A DNA stretch of 64,000 bases. Origin: Effrenium voratum. Lineage: Eukaryota > Sar > Dinophyceae > Suessiales > Symbiodiniaceae. Each line of letters opens with the position of its first letter. The first letter of the stretch is position 1. This document shows, in pieces, positions 46,640 through 58,499 of this stretch. The stretch spans positions 307,001-371,000 of the forward strand of contig CAUJNA010003024.1 in assembly GCA_963377175.1 (NCBI GenBank). Direction: 5' to 3'. A program made the position numbers and the translations under genes. The notes under the pieces are model-generated. The model saw only the letters and a program-made list of their open reading frames with translations, did no database searches and was not told where the DNA came from.

Positions 46640-47945
46640 AGCAGTTGTGAGTTGTGATCTAAAAGCGGAGTGACATCACCACTGGAGCCTCCACAATGGA
46701 CTCGCAGCGGAAGAGTTTGAGGGCACCCCTATGTTTGGTTGTTCCCCGTAACGCGCGGATGTGTGGGAACCAGTTGAGTGTGTCTTTTATTGGGTTACCC
46801 TTTTTTTGGATAGTTTCAAAGGGAAACCAAAGGGAACCCAGCCATTTTGGGGGAGCGCGCCCATTTATACCTGGAGTCTCGGTCCCTGTCCATTGAACCA
46901 CGGTGTCATTATTCCTCAGTTCTTCGACACATGTTCTTATTTCTTCAGACCTTTATAAACCCACACGGAGGCAGCTTAGATCACTGGAACTCCCTTTTAG
47001 CCTTAAAGAACGCAAAAAGGAGATCAGATGGTAAGTTGTTTTTTCAGACTAAGAAGGAGAACATGGATGGAACCGGCCCTGCATGTTGCTGGATAGCAGG
47101 GAATGAGGGAATGACCCCTATGAGCATCCCAAGAACTATCCCTTGCGTTCTTTCAGGGATCCCTTGCCGGTTCATTCCGCAGAACCCCTTGTTGATTCCC
47201 CCTATGGAACCAGCTGGATGCGTTTTGCTACGTGGGTCAAAAATTGGTTCCCAAAATGGAGCCCTTCTAAGTGGAAACAAAGACTGAAACCCTAGCTCTT
47301 TCATTTTGAGCCACACCAATATGGAGCTGTGAAGCTCCATATATGGTCAAGACTGTCTATGGCCCCCTCATCCACGGAAGATGCCAACCAAAAACACCTG
47401 GGATGGTCCAACCGCATGAGTTTGTGTTTTAAACGTTAACGTAAGGGGGAGTTCTACCCAAAATGCGGTGTGTTTCTGAAAGGATTTGGTCTCCAAGAAT
47501 GGCAAGGTTCCCTTTTGGTTTCGGAGGTTCTCGTTTTCCATTTTGAGAAACACCCTTCAGCCTGGTTCCCCTTATGCCATTCAGGATATGTCCCGCTCTG
47601 CAGCGCTCAGCTGTTCTTATTTTGAGAGAAACCCCAAGCTCGTAAACAAAATGGTATACATCTTTAATCATGACCGAATTGTTGTCGTTTCTGTTAACTC
47701 ACAACCCCAGTCAAATTATATGGGTGCTTAAACTGGGGACTCAGGTGGTTTCCTTTGTTTCTTCTTTGAAGCCATCCAAGGGGTTCCCTATTCTGAGACA
47801 TGCCCATTCACGAACCTCACCCCAAACCCCAAACCCCAAAAGCCCAAAACCCCAACACCCCATTCAGAGGGAATGAAGGATCCACAAGTCATTTAAGGTA
47901 GAATTCGGAACATATGTTGATCTGGTCTGCTCTGCCATTGATTTG
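46640..47945. other. No recognised gene
   Basis: Short frames only. ATATGGAGCTGTGAAGCTCCATATATGG at 47,320-47,347 is a small hairpin. Fragments of dispersed repeats (for example TTTTGAGAAACACCC) occur. Confidence 0.4.
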
Positions 47946-47951
47946 ACTTGG

Positions 47952-48045
47952 TGGTTCCCAGCCATCCCCTTAGCTTTTTAGCTGTTCAGTGTCTAGCACC
48001 AAAAGTGTTCGTCACTTTTAGCAGGGGATCAGTTCGGGCAGCCCA
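47952..48045. repeat. Family 3 element (copy 2)
   Basis: TGGTTCCCAGCCATCCCC at the left, CACTTTTAGCAGGGGATCAG and TTCGGGCAGCCCA at the right. Confidence 0.7.
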
Positions 48046-48140
48046 GGTTTATTTTAATCTTTCCCGGGATGTGGTTCCTTTTCAGGGGGGTGTGATTGGA
48101 GCCAAAAGGGCCTTTCTCAAAATGATTTTGAAAAAGATGA

Positions 48141-48244
48141 CCTAGACTCTCCATGACCCTAAAAGGAAGTGGTTGCTCATTACCCAAAAGAAAGGTTCGG
48201 GTCATGACCAACCACTTTAAAGGGTCAGGCTCGGAGAGCCTAGG
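48141..48244. repeat. Fold-back element, family 1 (copy f, mixed arms)
   Basis: Left CCTAGACTCTCCATGACCC; loop AAAAGAAAGGTTC; inner arms AGTGGTTGCTCAT and ATGACCAACCACT; right GGGTCAGGCTCGGAGAGCC. The two outer arms belong to different arm types and do not fully pair. Confidence 0.8.
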
Positions 48245-48574
48245 TTCCCAAAACTTTGGTGCATTTTGCTTGGATGTTAGGACTTTAACTTTTTGACAAC
48301 GAATAGGTTTTCCGTGTTAAACCACTAGAAGTTCGTCACTTTTAGCAGGGGGTTGGTTGAGTTTAATGACAGACCCGACCTTGCGGAGCCCAGATCGCCG
48401 TGGCCTGTTTGCTGCTTCACCTCGCCTCCAGCTCCGGGCCCCGAACTCGGTCTTGGCGGGTTTTTGCTTGCTCTTTCTTCTTTATTTCTTTCTTTTGAAC
48501 GTGTTAGCATGTTTATTAAAATCATTATTATTATTATTTGTTTTTGCTCTATAGTTGTTTTTGTTTTTTTAGTT

Positions 48575-48800
48575 TGTTCTTGTTTGTTGGTTTGTTTGGC
48601 CGTTTTTTGTTTTTTTGTGTGTGTGCGTGTGTTTGATTGTTTGTTTGTTTGTTCGTTCGTTCGTTTGTTTGTTTGTTTGTTTGATTGATTGATTGTTTGC
48701 TTGTGTGTTTGTGTTTTTTCCCCTTTTTGGCCGGGGGGGGGGGGGAGGTTGTTTTGTTTTCTGTTGTTTGTTTGTTTGTTTGTGTTGTTGTTCCTTGCTC
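48575..48800. repeat. Interrupted TTTG / TTCG microsatellite and poly-G
   Basis: GTTTGTTTGTTTG and TTCGTTCGTTCG runs, plus a G12 run near 48,733-48,744. Confidence 0.9.
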
Positions 48801-49299
48801 TCTGTTTGTTTTTTTTGGAGGGGGACCTCCTTGAAAAGAAAGCCATTTTGGGTGGTACCAGGGGTTCCCCCCCCCCAATTGAGACTGCTGGGTCTTTGTT
48901 TGGGAACCTCTTTTTGGTCTGTTTAAATGAAATCCCAATGACAACCGAGCATTTTGTTTGGGAGGTACCCCAGATTTAGTTGAGACAGATTGGGCTTCAA
49001 GGGAAGCCAAATGACAAACCAATAATTTGTGGGTACCAAGTTTGTGACAACTGGTTGGGAACCGTACGTGTCTCTTTGGGGAGCCTCCTTGATGTCTTTG
49101 CTTTTCTTTTGAAAACTAACCTCTATGTTTGTGCCCTATTGTCGATGTAAACAAATCCAGCGAAATTCATCGGGGCTACGCAATTATCGACCCTTTTTGG
49201 GGGTGTCCCAAGGAAATCCAGTAAAGGGGATCCAAGGGTCGATTCTGTTTGGCATCGCCAATTTGAGACAAACCCAGCATGAACACCAAAATGCAGTTG

Positions 49300-49370
49300 T
49301 CCTGTGACCGCGTGGTTCAGTGGTTCACTTGCAACCAAGCAATCCGACCGGGTGCCGCAGATCGCAGATC
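49300..49370 (+). other. A-box-like sequence (weak tRNA/SINE trace)
   Basis: GCGTGGTTCAGTGGTTCAC resembles the D-arm/A box of a tRNA gene. No B box follows at 40-60 bp, so no tRNA is called. Confidence 0.15.
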
Positions 49371-49430
49371 TATGTGCCTTGTTACCAATCCCTCAAAATA
49401 TGGTTCATGTCAATATGCTTGCTCATGCCA

Positions 49431-49531
49431 TCTCCGAATCTGACCCTTCAAAAATGGGCCGGGCCAGGACCCAAGAGAAAGATTCGGGTGACCCGGCCCA
49501 TTGCTTCAGGGGCAGACTCGGAGACTCCAGG
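49431..49531. repeat. Fold-back element, family 1 (copy o, divergent)
   Basis: CCATCTCCGAATCTGACCC, inner AAATGGGCCGGG / CCCGGCCCATT, loop AGAGAAAGATTC, right GGCAGACTCGGAGACTCCAGG. Confidence 0.65.
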
Positions 49532-49669
49532 TCTCCCCGATGGACCCCACACCGGGCTGACTCCTATAGGTCCCCGGTGCCCTTCTCTACCAACTTTGGA
49601 AAAGCTTCCCCTACTAAAATCATTAGACAAAACTGGGCAAAAAGTTGGGACCAACTTCTTCTACCCTCT

Positions 49670-49890
49670 CAACTCTGCAAAAGCCTACACTCGGCTTCCT
49701 CGGCTTCGGCTCCCTTGGGCGCTTTCGCGCGCGAGCTCGCCGGAGCGCGCGCCGTCGCGCTTTCGCGCAGGCTGCCGGTGGAGATCGCCCCCTGGGAGCT
49801 GCACCGCTGGCAGGTGCAGCCGGCGCCCGGGCCCGAGCGGAGCGAAGCGAAGCCGGGGCGCTGGGGGTTCTGCCAGCGGAAGTCTCCGAA
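49670..49890. other. GC-rich island without gene call
   Basis: CGCGCGCGAGCTCGCCGG-type sequence; overlapping ORFs in all frames (up to 207 codons) are Ala/Arg-rich and likely composition artefacts. Confidence 0.4.
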
Positions 49891-49901
49891 TCTGAGCCTT
49901 G

Positions 49902-50000
49902 CCTGCAGTCTCCATGGCCCGAAATAAAAATGGGTCCAGGACCCGAATCATTCTTTTGGGTAAGGACCAACCATTTTTAAAGGGTCATGGAGACTCTAGG
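49902..50000. repeat. Fold-back element, family 1 (copy g)
   Basis: Left CCTGCAGTCTCCATGGCCC, loop GAATCATTCTTTT, right GGGTCATGGAGACTCTAGG. Confidence 0.75.
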
Positions 50001-50044
50001 TATAAAGATGGTTGGGCAGGACCCAAAATCATGGTTGGTCATGA

Positions 50045-50140
50045 GCCTCTCCATGACCTTTGAAAACAAAAAATGCTTCCTGGCCCAAAATGAACCTGTC
50101 AAATGGCACCTTTTTCTAGGGGTCTGAAGGAGACTCTAGG
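50045..50140. repeat. Fold-back element, family 1 (copy q, mixed arms)
   Basis: Left CCTCTCCATGACC, right GGGTCTGAAGGAGACTCTAGG: different arm types. Confidence 0.6.
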
Positions 50141-50177
50141 CAGTTCCGTTTCAGCGTCCCATTTGGCTTTCAGAATC

Positions 50178-50274
50178 CCTGGAGTCTCCGAATCTGACCC
50201 TTGAAAAGTGGTTGATCATTACCAAAAAGATTCGGGTCATGACCCCACTTTTAAAGGGTCATGGAGAGTCTAGG
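50178..50274. repeat. Fold-back element, family 1 (copy h, mixed arms)
   Basis: Left CCTGGAGTCTCCGAATCTGA, loop AAAAAGATTC, right GGGTCATGGAGAGTCTAGG. Confidence 0.8.
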
Positions 50275-50402
50275 TAGATATCTTTTGGGGGCAAAGGCTG
50301 AGGTCCGGCGAGAGCCGAAGACTCAATCTTCAAAGTCACCGTCATTTGGGTGGGTAAATTAGTAATATAGGATTGCAACTTTAATTTTTCCATTTTTCTA
50401 TT

Positions 50403-50469
50403 GTCCCCTGTTGGCTTTAAAGTTGGAATCTATCACTATTGGAGATATGTTCTCATTTGTTGTCAGGGG
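50403..50469. repeat. Family 4 short element (copy 2)
   Basis: CCCCTGTTGGCTTTAAAGTTGG ... ATCACTATTGGAGATATG ... GTTGTCAGGGGG. Confidence 0.7.
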
Positions 50470-50539
50470 GCGAAAAAAGCACATGGAGGTAAGCCATGGT
50501 TGTCTCTGGGGCAAACAACCTTCCAAACTCTTAAGATGA

Positions 50540-51660
50540 TTAGTTGTGTTTTTCATGCCCCCCTCTTGGTGCTCAAAGGAATCTGCACAGGATCTCGTTT
50601 CCCCACAGGCTCAACAGAAATACGGAGGGATTTGACCCTGTGGATTCTTCTTTTCTTGGGTCAACCGATTCCCATGAAAAGAGGACGGCCCAAAGGGACC
50701 CAAAGAAAAGGATGCGCTACTGTGGATGGATGGCATCCATTTCGCCCGCAACGAATCCATGGGAATGAACCGTTGAAACGATTCTTGGACTTCATCAGCA
50801 ATGGCAACTGGCAAAAAGGACTCGGTGGGAACAGCTCGGACGAATATATTTGGTCGGTGGTTCCCAGCGAATCGTCCGGTTAGGTTTTTAGTTGTTTAGT
50901 CGGCTTAGTGATTGGGTCTCCATTTTACTCGCTAAAATTTCAACTTTTATGTCGGATCTTCACTTTGGAAGCGCTATGAGGTGCGCAGGAAACACTCCTC
51001 GAAGACCATCGCTGATGGGAGGGCCCGGGAAGTTCTTCTCGGGCGCTCAGTGTTGGTCAGACTTGCTGCTGCGATTGAGTCCGGGTGTTGGTTGAAGCAA
51101 TGAACCGGTTCTGGGCATTCACGAATAAAGGAAACCATAGGGGGATAGGTTTTTCTCGGGGTCATTCAAGGGCCCTCTCGACTGACAGGCGCCAAGTGTG
51201 TTGCGTTTGTACCTCGATCAATCCTCGATCGCAGTGGAATTGCGTATTTTTTACATCCGCTGCAATATTTAACCAATGGGGTGCCCCTATGAACCATCCT
51301 ACTGGTGGTTTCCTTTGAGGGCATCCGGTTCCTTCCGGTTCCATTCCCGCAACTCATTGATTCCCTACTGGGCGCCAGCCAGAAACACGCTTTTGTTTGG
51401 TTCCACCGGCCCTTGTGATGATCTCCCTGCAATATGCCAAGCTGAGAACAAGTTGCACAAGGCTCTGGGAAATAGTGGACAGTTCCTCGCAGACCTTCTC
51501 ATGAGGCTCCCGATGAGCCAGGTTTTGAGAGCGGGTCCCAAACACCGATTTTTTGGGGGGTGTCGTTTTGGAGGGGTCGGGTCTTTCCATTGAAAGCCGA
51601 AGCCGATCGGGGCCTCTGGGATGCAACCAATATGCATGAGCTGAGTCCTTTGGGAGAGGC
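50540..51660. other. No recognised gene
   Basis: ORFs of up to 160 codons on the plus strand (50,401-50,883) and 105 codons (51,276-51,593) show no family motifs or splice structure. Confidence 0.35.
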
Positions 51661-51917
51661 TTGAGTTCCTTACTTCAACTGCCGTTCCCGGGCTTGAACC
51701 TTTTTGGGCAGACCATTTTGGCGGTCAATAAAAGAACGCATGGCCATGGGGCAGAACCTATGGCTCCATTTTGGGTGGATGACCGTCCAGTTGCCACCTA
51801 TTTCGATGTTCACCAGGGGTACAGGGTTTTGACCACAGCCACATGAGCTTTTTCCTGGCCAGTCCACTCAGGATGTGCAAGCCCAATCGTTCCCCTTTTT
51901 TGGGGGAGGGTTCCCCT

Positions 51918-51990
51918 ACTAAAATATGGGGGCATTGCCCCCAATAATGTGGTCATGACCCCTTTTTCTAGGGGTCACGGAGAGTCTAGG
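51918..51990. repeat. Fold-back element, family 1 (copy p, left arm degraded)
   Basis: AATATGGGGGCATTGCCCCCAATAATG interior and right end GGGGTCACGGAGAGTCTAGG. Confidence 0.6.
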
Positions 51991-52304
51991 TACAGCAAAA
52001 AAGAGAAACGGTGCCAACTTATTTCTACTCAAGGACCGATTGGCCGTTCTTGCGTTTTTTTTTTTCCCCGAGGCCCAGGCGTCCGGAGGCTGAGGCACTT
52101 GCCAAGGCGCGGTTTCGGGCGGTTTCGGGTTTCGGGTTGGGGGCCCTGGGGCACGGGATGCTAGATATAGCTTCCACCGTGGCCCAAAAGCTCAAAAGCT
52201 CACACCCATGGCTCAAAAGCTCCAAAGCTCCCTGAGTTCCTGGACTTGATATTTTTTCGGCCAATCTGGTGTGAGGAAACCCGGGGAATCCCTTGAAAGC
52301 CTTT

Positions 52305-52416
52305 TCTTACCTCTTAAAAACACGAAACCTTTCGTAACTTTTTTGGTAACATGGGCTATATGTTTGTCTGTAACAGATGAACTTCCCCAGGGCGCAGGGA
52401 GTTTTAAGGGGTAAGA
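52305..52416. repeat. Family 6 element (copy 2)
   Basis: CTTACCTCTTAAAAACACG at the left, GAGTTTTAAGGGGTAAG at the right, TTTTTTGGTAACATGGGCTA inside. Confidence 0.75.
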
Positions 52417-52424
52417 TATGCATA

Positions 52425-52531
52425 CCTAGAGTCTCCTTCGGACCCCTAGAACATGGGCCAAATCATTTGACCCCTGGAATCTTTAGGCAATGACCCGGCC
52501 CATGTTTTAAGGGTCAGAAGGAGAGTCTAGG
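52425..52531. repeat. Fold-back element, family 1 (copy i)
   Basis: Left CCTAGAGTCTCCTTCGGACC, inner ACATGGGCC / GGCCCATGT, right GGGTCAGAAGGAGAGTCTAGG. It directly follows the family 6 element. Confidence 0.8.
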
Positions 52532-52639
52532 AATGTATATATATATATATTATATATATATAGATATATATGTTCATGCACACTGTTTTGAGGGGGCCTT
52601 CTCTCTATATTTTTCTACCGCCATGGCTCAAAATCCAAA

Positions 52640-53003
52640 CCGTTCACCCAGTGAACATCCGATTCAATCCAACCACTAACATAGGTTCTAAAATGGGTGG
52701 TGAATTCACCTACCAACCAAAATGGTACCATGGGTTTTGACCCATGCCCATTTGGGTTTTCCGAATTGAACCCAGAAAAGGCGGGGCCAACACCCGATCG
52801 TGGGCCACCAGCTAGCTTTCTTTGGGATTTTTAATAGGGCGGCCCCCATCGCTGCAGCTACACAGGGAAATGGCCATGGGTCAAAACCCAAAGTTCCGGT
52901 TAGCCCCCAGTGAACATCCAATTCAATCCAACCACTAAAATAGGTTCTAAAATGGGTTGTGAATTCACCTACCAACCAAAGTGGTATCCCATTGGTTTTG
53001 ACA
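52640..53003 (+). repeat. Direct duplication of about 100 bp, 258 bp apart
   Basis: CAGTGAACATCCGATTCAATCC, AACCACTAACATAGGTTC and GTGAATTCACCTACCAACC at 52,648-52,740 recur at 52,907-53,003 with few changes. Confidence 0.85.
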
Positions 53004-53472
53004 ACAACTGCCATTCTTTCCAGGGATCCTTCTTTCTGGAAAACCTCCGGACACCCACAAAAACAGATCCGGTTTTTGGAAAGAACGATGGTTGAAAAGA
53101 ATGGGGAATCAACCGCTAGAATGTTCGGGGTCTTGTGCTAACCGCGGACTAGTTTGCGCCAAAACTTGCAATCGCTGCGAAAGATGCAGGGAATGAGAAA
53201 TGTGTATTTTGCGAGGGATGCAGGGAATGAGAAATGGAATGACCATGCAGGGAATGTGAAATGGAGTCTGACCCCAGAGACAAACCACCCATCCTATGGT
53301 TTCCTTTTGTTCAGAAAGCCCCAAAACCGGTTCATGCCATGTCTCATTCCCTGCCGATTTCACACCAGCAAGAACAACGGCTTGGAGGGAGCTCTCGGAG
53401 TCACACTCGAAACGGGATTTGGCAAAAGCGAATGCGACAAGATGCCGCATGAGGCGTAAAGCGCCCGGTGTT

Positions 53473-53564
53473 CCTGGAGTCTCCATGACCCTTTAAAAAT
53501 TGGTCCATGACCCCATTATTTTGGGTAATGACCCCATTTTTTAAAGGGTCATGGAGACTCTAGG
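53473..53564. repeat. Fold-back element, family 1 (copy j)
   Basis: Left CCTGGAGTCTCCATGACCC, right GGGTCATGGAGACTCTAGG; nearly identical to copy b at 16,708. Confidence 0.85.
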
Positions 53565-53678
53565 TTGTTATTTTTTTCTAGTCGGGCAGTCCCTGGGGTC
53601 CAGCGTCTGGGCTTCAAAAAAGTGACTGGAGAGCGCAAGGCCTTCGGTGGGAGCTACAAACCGTGTGTCAGAATGATA

Positions 53679-53786
53679 CTCACTTCCTGAGTTCCTGGAC
53701 TTTAGTCACTTTTTGGGAAGACCATTTTAGTGGTAACTTACAAGTTTGGGTCCTTGTCTTGGCCCATCCACTCGTTCGGAAGTGAG
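53679..53786. repeat. Family 2 element (copy 4)
   Basis: ACTCACTTCCTGAGTTCCTGG at the left, CATCCACTCGTTCGGAAGTGAG at the right, GACCATTTTAGTGGTAAC inside. Confidence 0.75.
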
Positions 53787-53939
53787 GTGACAGGGCCTGA
53801 GGATGTTCAACCGGGAAGTTCCGCCTGCGAGCCCGTCCCACGAGCCAAGCAGGCCAGGCAGGAGCGGTTAAATCGCTGGACGGTGGCAGCCTCAGACAAG
53901 GACACGCAACTGGTCCTCGTGCTCAGCGGAGAATGAGAA

Positions 53940-54690
53940 TTGGAATGACCCTTATCAACCATTCCTTGTGGTTTCCAATAAGGGGGCTTCTGGGTTCAAG
54001 GGAGGGTTCAAACACCGACAAAAGTCAAAAACAACAAGGCAAGTAAAACAGCGAGAATTGGAATGCCCCCTACTGTGGATGGTAAGGCGAAATCCAGAAA
54101 TCGCATCACCGTTCAGAAACCCTGGCATGTTTTGCTAACAAGCTGCATCAAAGCAGCTTACAACTCAACCAACACATGGGGTGTGCTGGCTTCGAATTTT
54201 TGCCTTCCAAACCCACAGGTGAGATACGAAACAGAAGGCAGCATGAATGAATATGGGAACCTCCGGTATGAGACCCTTCTTTGCGTCAATAAGCAATGTT
54301 TCAAACGGTGCGAAATGGATTTTGTCCACCCACAGTATCAACTATCCAACTGCTGGTTTCCTTTAAGGGGGCCCTAGGTTCATTGTCACATTCCCGAGTG
54401 AGCACCAGCCAGTGGATTCCTTACAGTGGTTGGCGGTTTGAGAGAATTTATCCATTTACCATTTACCCACTGAGGCAACGAGCAAAGGAGCAAAATGAAG
54501 GTGGCTCAAAATTTAAGAGCTAGGGTTACGCAGGTTTTGATCCATGTTTCCACTTACCGGGGTTCCATTTTGGTACCGGTTTTTTGAGCCACAGCCAAAT
54601 GAAGGTGTTCATGCAGCAGTCAGTACATCTTGGCGGTACTTTAGGCCGGGCTGGTTTCCTTTAGCCACATAGTTCGGAAGATGAGACCTT
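53940..54690. other. No recognised gene
   Basis: ORF 54,063-54,377 (+, 104 codons) has no family motif. Nothing else recognised. Confidence 0.35.
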
Positions 54691-54696
54691 CCCTAA

Positions 54697-54795
54697 GGGC
54701 CGATGGATTGTTTTGGGCCCTAGCTGGTTGTTTTCCATTGGGCTCCTGAGGAATCGGGGTTCTCCATTGGAGGTGTGCGTTGGAGGGGTCATGAC
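54697..54795. repeat. Family 7 repeat (copy 2)
   Basis: GGGCCGATGGATTGTTTTGGGC, CTGAGGAATCGGGGTTCTCC, GTTGGAGGGGTCATGACC; matches 13,082-13,197. Confidence 0.75.
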
Positions 54796-55365
54796 CGGGA
54801 AAAAACCTCTTCGCCAGCTCTCCGGCGCCCAGCGAACTGAATTGCAGGGCTTCGAGTAAAAGCGTGCGAAACATGCCCTGCGTGTTTGATTCCCTCACGA
54901 CTTTGGCGCATTTTGCCAAGGGATGCTAGGACTTGAGAACTTTTTGCCAACTAATCATTAAACCACTGAAATTTAAACTTTCAGCAGGGGAGCAGGAAGC
55001 AACCAAGACCAGAATGAGGATGACGGCGCTACGAACGGAAGTTTGACACGTGCGATCAGTTTTTGCGTTTTCGGTCTTCAATACGGGTGTGTCTCCCCTT
55101 TCGGGTAGTTTTGTTGGAACTGCAACGATTTCGAAGGCATCCATTCTAAGGCATTCAAATCGGGAATTCCCCATATGACATCTCCATGTTTACAAAACAT
55201 GACGACATGTCATGTTCTGACTCAATTGTTCAAAACAATTGTAGCAATTGTGCCGCGGCCCTCTTATAGAAACGAGAAACTTGAAGCCTTGTGGACCACC
55301 CTGACTAACCAGCTGCCCGGGGGCCAAGGGGTAGGTTGTTTGGTAAAACCAAAGCTGCACCCTTC

Positions 55366-55427
55366 CCTAGACTCTCCTTCTGACCCTTCAAAAGCGGCGT
55401 CATGACCCGAGTCTTTCTTTTTGGCCA
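55366..55427. repeat. Fold-back element, family 1 (copy k, half)
   Basis: CCTAGACTCTCCTTCTGACC, then GGCGTCATGACCCGAGTCTT; right half absent. Confidence 0.65.
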
Positions 55428-55754
55428 TGGGGTCAAGCTCGTTCATGCCTGTATTGCACCGGGGTTAGTTTCACGCCCAAAGGGCTGAGCAAGAAGCCGT
55501 AGGAAGCGCAGCGATGGGGCGGCTCCCCCTTTTGTAGTTCCAAAAGGGCTTAAGTCAACATTGACCATTGGCTACCTGAAAGATTTTTTCGCGTGGCAAC
55601 CCCAAATGTTTGCTTCGGGTCAGGAGGCTCCAGGTACCAACTTGCGGAAGATTTCGTTTTGGATCTGCCCCCAGGCTTCGGACCCGCCGAAAAGATCTGA
55701 GCCCATGGAGGACAAATGCGGCCGGAGATTGGTGAAAAGTTTAAAATTCGCCTA

Positions 55755-55864
55755 CCTGGAGTCTCCGAGCCTGACCCTAACATGGGTGGTCATGACCCCA
55801 TTTGTTTTTTTTAGTTTTGGGTAATGAGCAACAATTTTGTAATAAGTCAGAAGGAGACTCCAGG
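55755..55864. repeat. Fold-back element, family 1 (copy l, mixed arms)
   Basis: Left CCTGGAGTCTCCGAGCCTGA, right AGTCAGAAGGAGACTCCAGG: arms of different types. Confidence 0.8.
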
Positions 55865-56453
55865 TGTTGGGTTTTGTTCCCGGTCAAAAGGCGGATTGAA
55901 ACATCGCCAGAATAGCCTTTGGGGCCAGCTTGAACAGAGTTGTTGTTTTCTCAAAATGGCACATGGTTAAAGAAATAACTCCTCGTTGGCGGTTTCTGAG
56001 TTCATGCCGAGTGGTAGATGTTCCGGATCCTCAAAGACGCGCAGCTCTGTTTCAGAAGGTACCAAAGCTGTCGGGAGGCCCTCTCAATCATCCCCTCTTG
56101 CCAACGTGAAGGAATAAGGCTCCAAGCATGGGGAATTCTAAGGGGCCCAACCCCAGTTCCCCAAGTAACCATGCTTATAACCTACCGAAGTTGCTTGGAC
56201 ATCCAATCTGTTCTTCCGATGTTTCGTATCTTCAGGGGGGAGGGTCACCTATTCCACGCTTCAAATACTCAGCTACCGAGCCACTCGACATGCTTTGGCT
56301 TACCACAGTCAGTTCGCGGGCTTTAGAGACGTTTTCATGGTTGTTGTTGGGAAACATTTTTTTTACATTTTTGCTTGTGGTTTAGTGGTTGAAATCATTT
56401 GTTTTGCTCCCCTTCCAACGTCAACCAAGTTTTTGGAGAATATTGTAAACAAG

Positions 56454-56645
<192 letters not shown>

Positions 56646-57045
56646 TGGAGGTCCCGGTTCTGTGGGCTATACCCAGGGTTATCAAGCACTTAGCGATTCC
56701 CGGACCAGCTTGTTTCATCACGTGAACATTGTGAAACCTCGTGGTTTGCAGGCTTGCCCTTTTGAAGTAATCTCAGGGAACCGTGAAAATTGGTGGTTTG
56801 AATTGGTGGTGGCTTGGGGATTGGAACCGTTGGTTCTTTGTTGAGCGTAAGTTGAAAAGCACGCCCTCCAAGCAACCAATCCAAACCACCCAAGTGTAAT
56901 TTATGAGGCTTTTGCTTGGGGCAGCAGATGTGAGCACGCAATTTCAATAATTTGAAGCATGGGCCCACAGACAATGGGTCACTGGCGGATGGCTTTTGGG
57001 GGTAAAAAAGGGTTTTCTTTACGGGATGGTTGAAAGGGATATCGC

Positions 57046-57086
57046 ATACTATATATATATATATAATCAATCTATCTATATATATG
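57046..57086. repeat. TA-rich run beside a family 1 element
   Basis: (AT)n and CTATATATATG; similar TA runs abut or lie near family 1 copies at 52,535-52,570 and 17,617-17,634. Confidence 0.8.
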
Positions 57087-57188
57087 CCTGGAGTGTCTAT
57101 GACCCTCTAAAAGTGGTTGGTCATTACCCAAAAGAAAGATTCGGGTCATGACCAACCACTTTTCAAGGGTCAGGCTCGGAGAGTCTAT
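57087..57188. repeat. Fold-back element, family 1 (copy m, best-folding)
   Basis: Left CCTGGAGTGTCTATGACCC, inner AAAAGTGGTTGGTCATTACCC and GGGTCATGACCAACCACTTTT, loop AAAAGAAAGATTC, right GGGTCAGGCTCGGAGAGTC. Nearly the whole element forms one stem. Confidence 0.85.
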
Positions 57189-57260
57189 ATGTAATATTTA
57201 AGATGTTATCTCAATAACGCATCGATAGAAACAAACTTCGGATCTTTCGAGCGCTTTCCT

Positions 57261-57377
57261 TAACTCAGTTGCCCAAAGCCAACCTTTTGACCTTTTGGTT
57301 TCTCCTGTTTGGTCTAGGTTTAGTCATGGCCCCAAAAGGTTAACCTTTTTTTCGGGGTCCTTTGGGCAAGTGAGTTA
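57261..57377. repeat. MITE-like element with TAACTCAGTTGCCCAAAG termini
   Basis: Starts TAACTCAGTTGCCCAAAG and ends CTTTGGGCAAGTGAGTTA (18-bp inverted repeat, two mismatches). The interior CTTTTGACCTTTTGGTTT also occurs at 3,695-3,775. Confidence 0.85.
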
Positions 57378-57879
57378 AGGGTTTGACTCGCGAAGGAGTC
57401 AGTCTTCTGGGAGCCCGACGATGGGAACGTGAAGGCCAGAAATGTCGATCGCAGGGCGCGTAGCGCGCAGTGCGGGTAATGTGGTTCAGCGGGTTCTTCC
57501 GCTTTGTTGTGGGACACCAGGGGGTCCTTTTAGTTTTCCTCAGAAGGGTTCTTTCTTCAAACTGAGAACTTTTTGAAGACATGGGGGTTGATCCTTTAGA
57601 TGGGATCACCATTGGGGGAGACCACCGAAAAAATGATTTTTCAACCAGGGGAAAGTGACCGGGGTTGAAGGGAGTATTGCTGAGCTTTGAACAACCCAAC
57701 CACTAAACCGCCAAAAAGCCTAAAAACAGAAACCATGGTCAGCTTCACTCGAATTGGGCCCTGGTAGACCTATTGGCTATTTAGTTTCCTCAAGTAGATG
57801 GGTTGCACTGGTTCAGATTGGTTTACAAACCACGTATCAGCGAACCCCATCTATTTCCCCAAAAAGCCACCTATGTAAG

Positions 57880-58055
57880 CTTTCTAATTGGTGGTTTGGA
57901 TTGGTGGTTTCGTTAGGAGTGGTTTCCCATTTACCCTCTACAAGAACCAGGGCTTCAAATCCAGTTCCAATCCAAGTTGGGGATCCCAAAACTCACCAAA
58001 CGGCCACATCTCGGTCTGTCAGGGCACCCTTTTTGGAGTCGTGTCAAGAGGATGC
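57880..58055. repeat. Family 5 dispersed repeat (copy 2)
   Basis: GGTGGTTTGGATTGGTGGTT, GTGGTTTCCCATTTACCCTC, then CCAGTTCCAATCCAAG; matches 18,178-18,420 in part. Confidence 0.55.
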
Positions 58056-58385
58056 CACTGGTTTTTAAGTTTTTCCCCGGCTATTTGGATACAAGTTCTC
58101 AGACGCCCGCCGAAAAACCAAAGTTCCTACAGGCGAGTGGAGTTGACTGAATGTATCCCCGATGCTGAACAGCCAAAAACTGACAACCGGTTAGAAGATA
58201 TCCCTTCTTTTCCCAGTTGTCCCGGATTCGGGATTCCCCATTTTGAGCATCCCAGCTAAACCGCACCCATCCAAGATACTAATTTCATGTTTGAGGCAAA
58301 GCTTTCAGGGGGTTCCATTTCCAGCTTTGGCAAGAAGAATCTTTCTCACAAGCAAAAGCCTTCAGGAGCTCCAATGCATGTCTTG

Positions 58386-58494
58386 GTGGCTGCCAGCCGT
58401 CCCCTGAGCTTTGTTGCTTTTTAGTGTTTATTGGGGTTTTCAATGAAACCCACTAAAAGTTAAACTTTTCGCAGGATCAGTTCGGGCAGCCCAG
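58386..58494. repeat. Family 3 element (copy 3)
   Basis: TGGCTGCCAGCCGTCCCC at the left, CACTAAAAGTTAAACTTTTCG and GGATCAGTTCGGGCAGCCCA at the right. Confidence 0.7.
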
Positions 58495-58499
58495 ATATG

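Noticed and set aside
49304..49980. Overlapping ORFs of 111-207 codons on both strands
   Set aside because: GC-rich composition leaves all frames open; none shows motifs.
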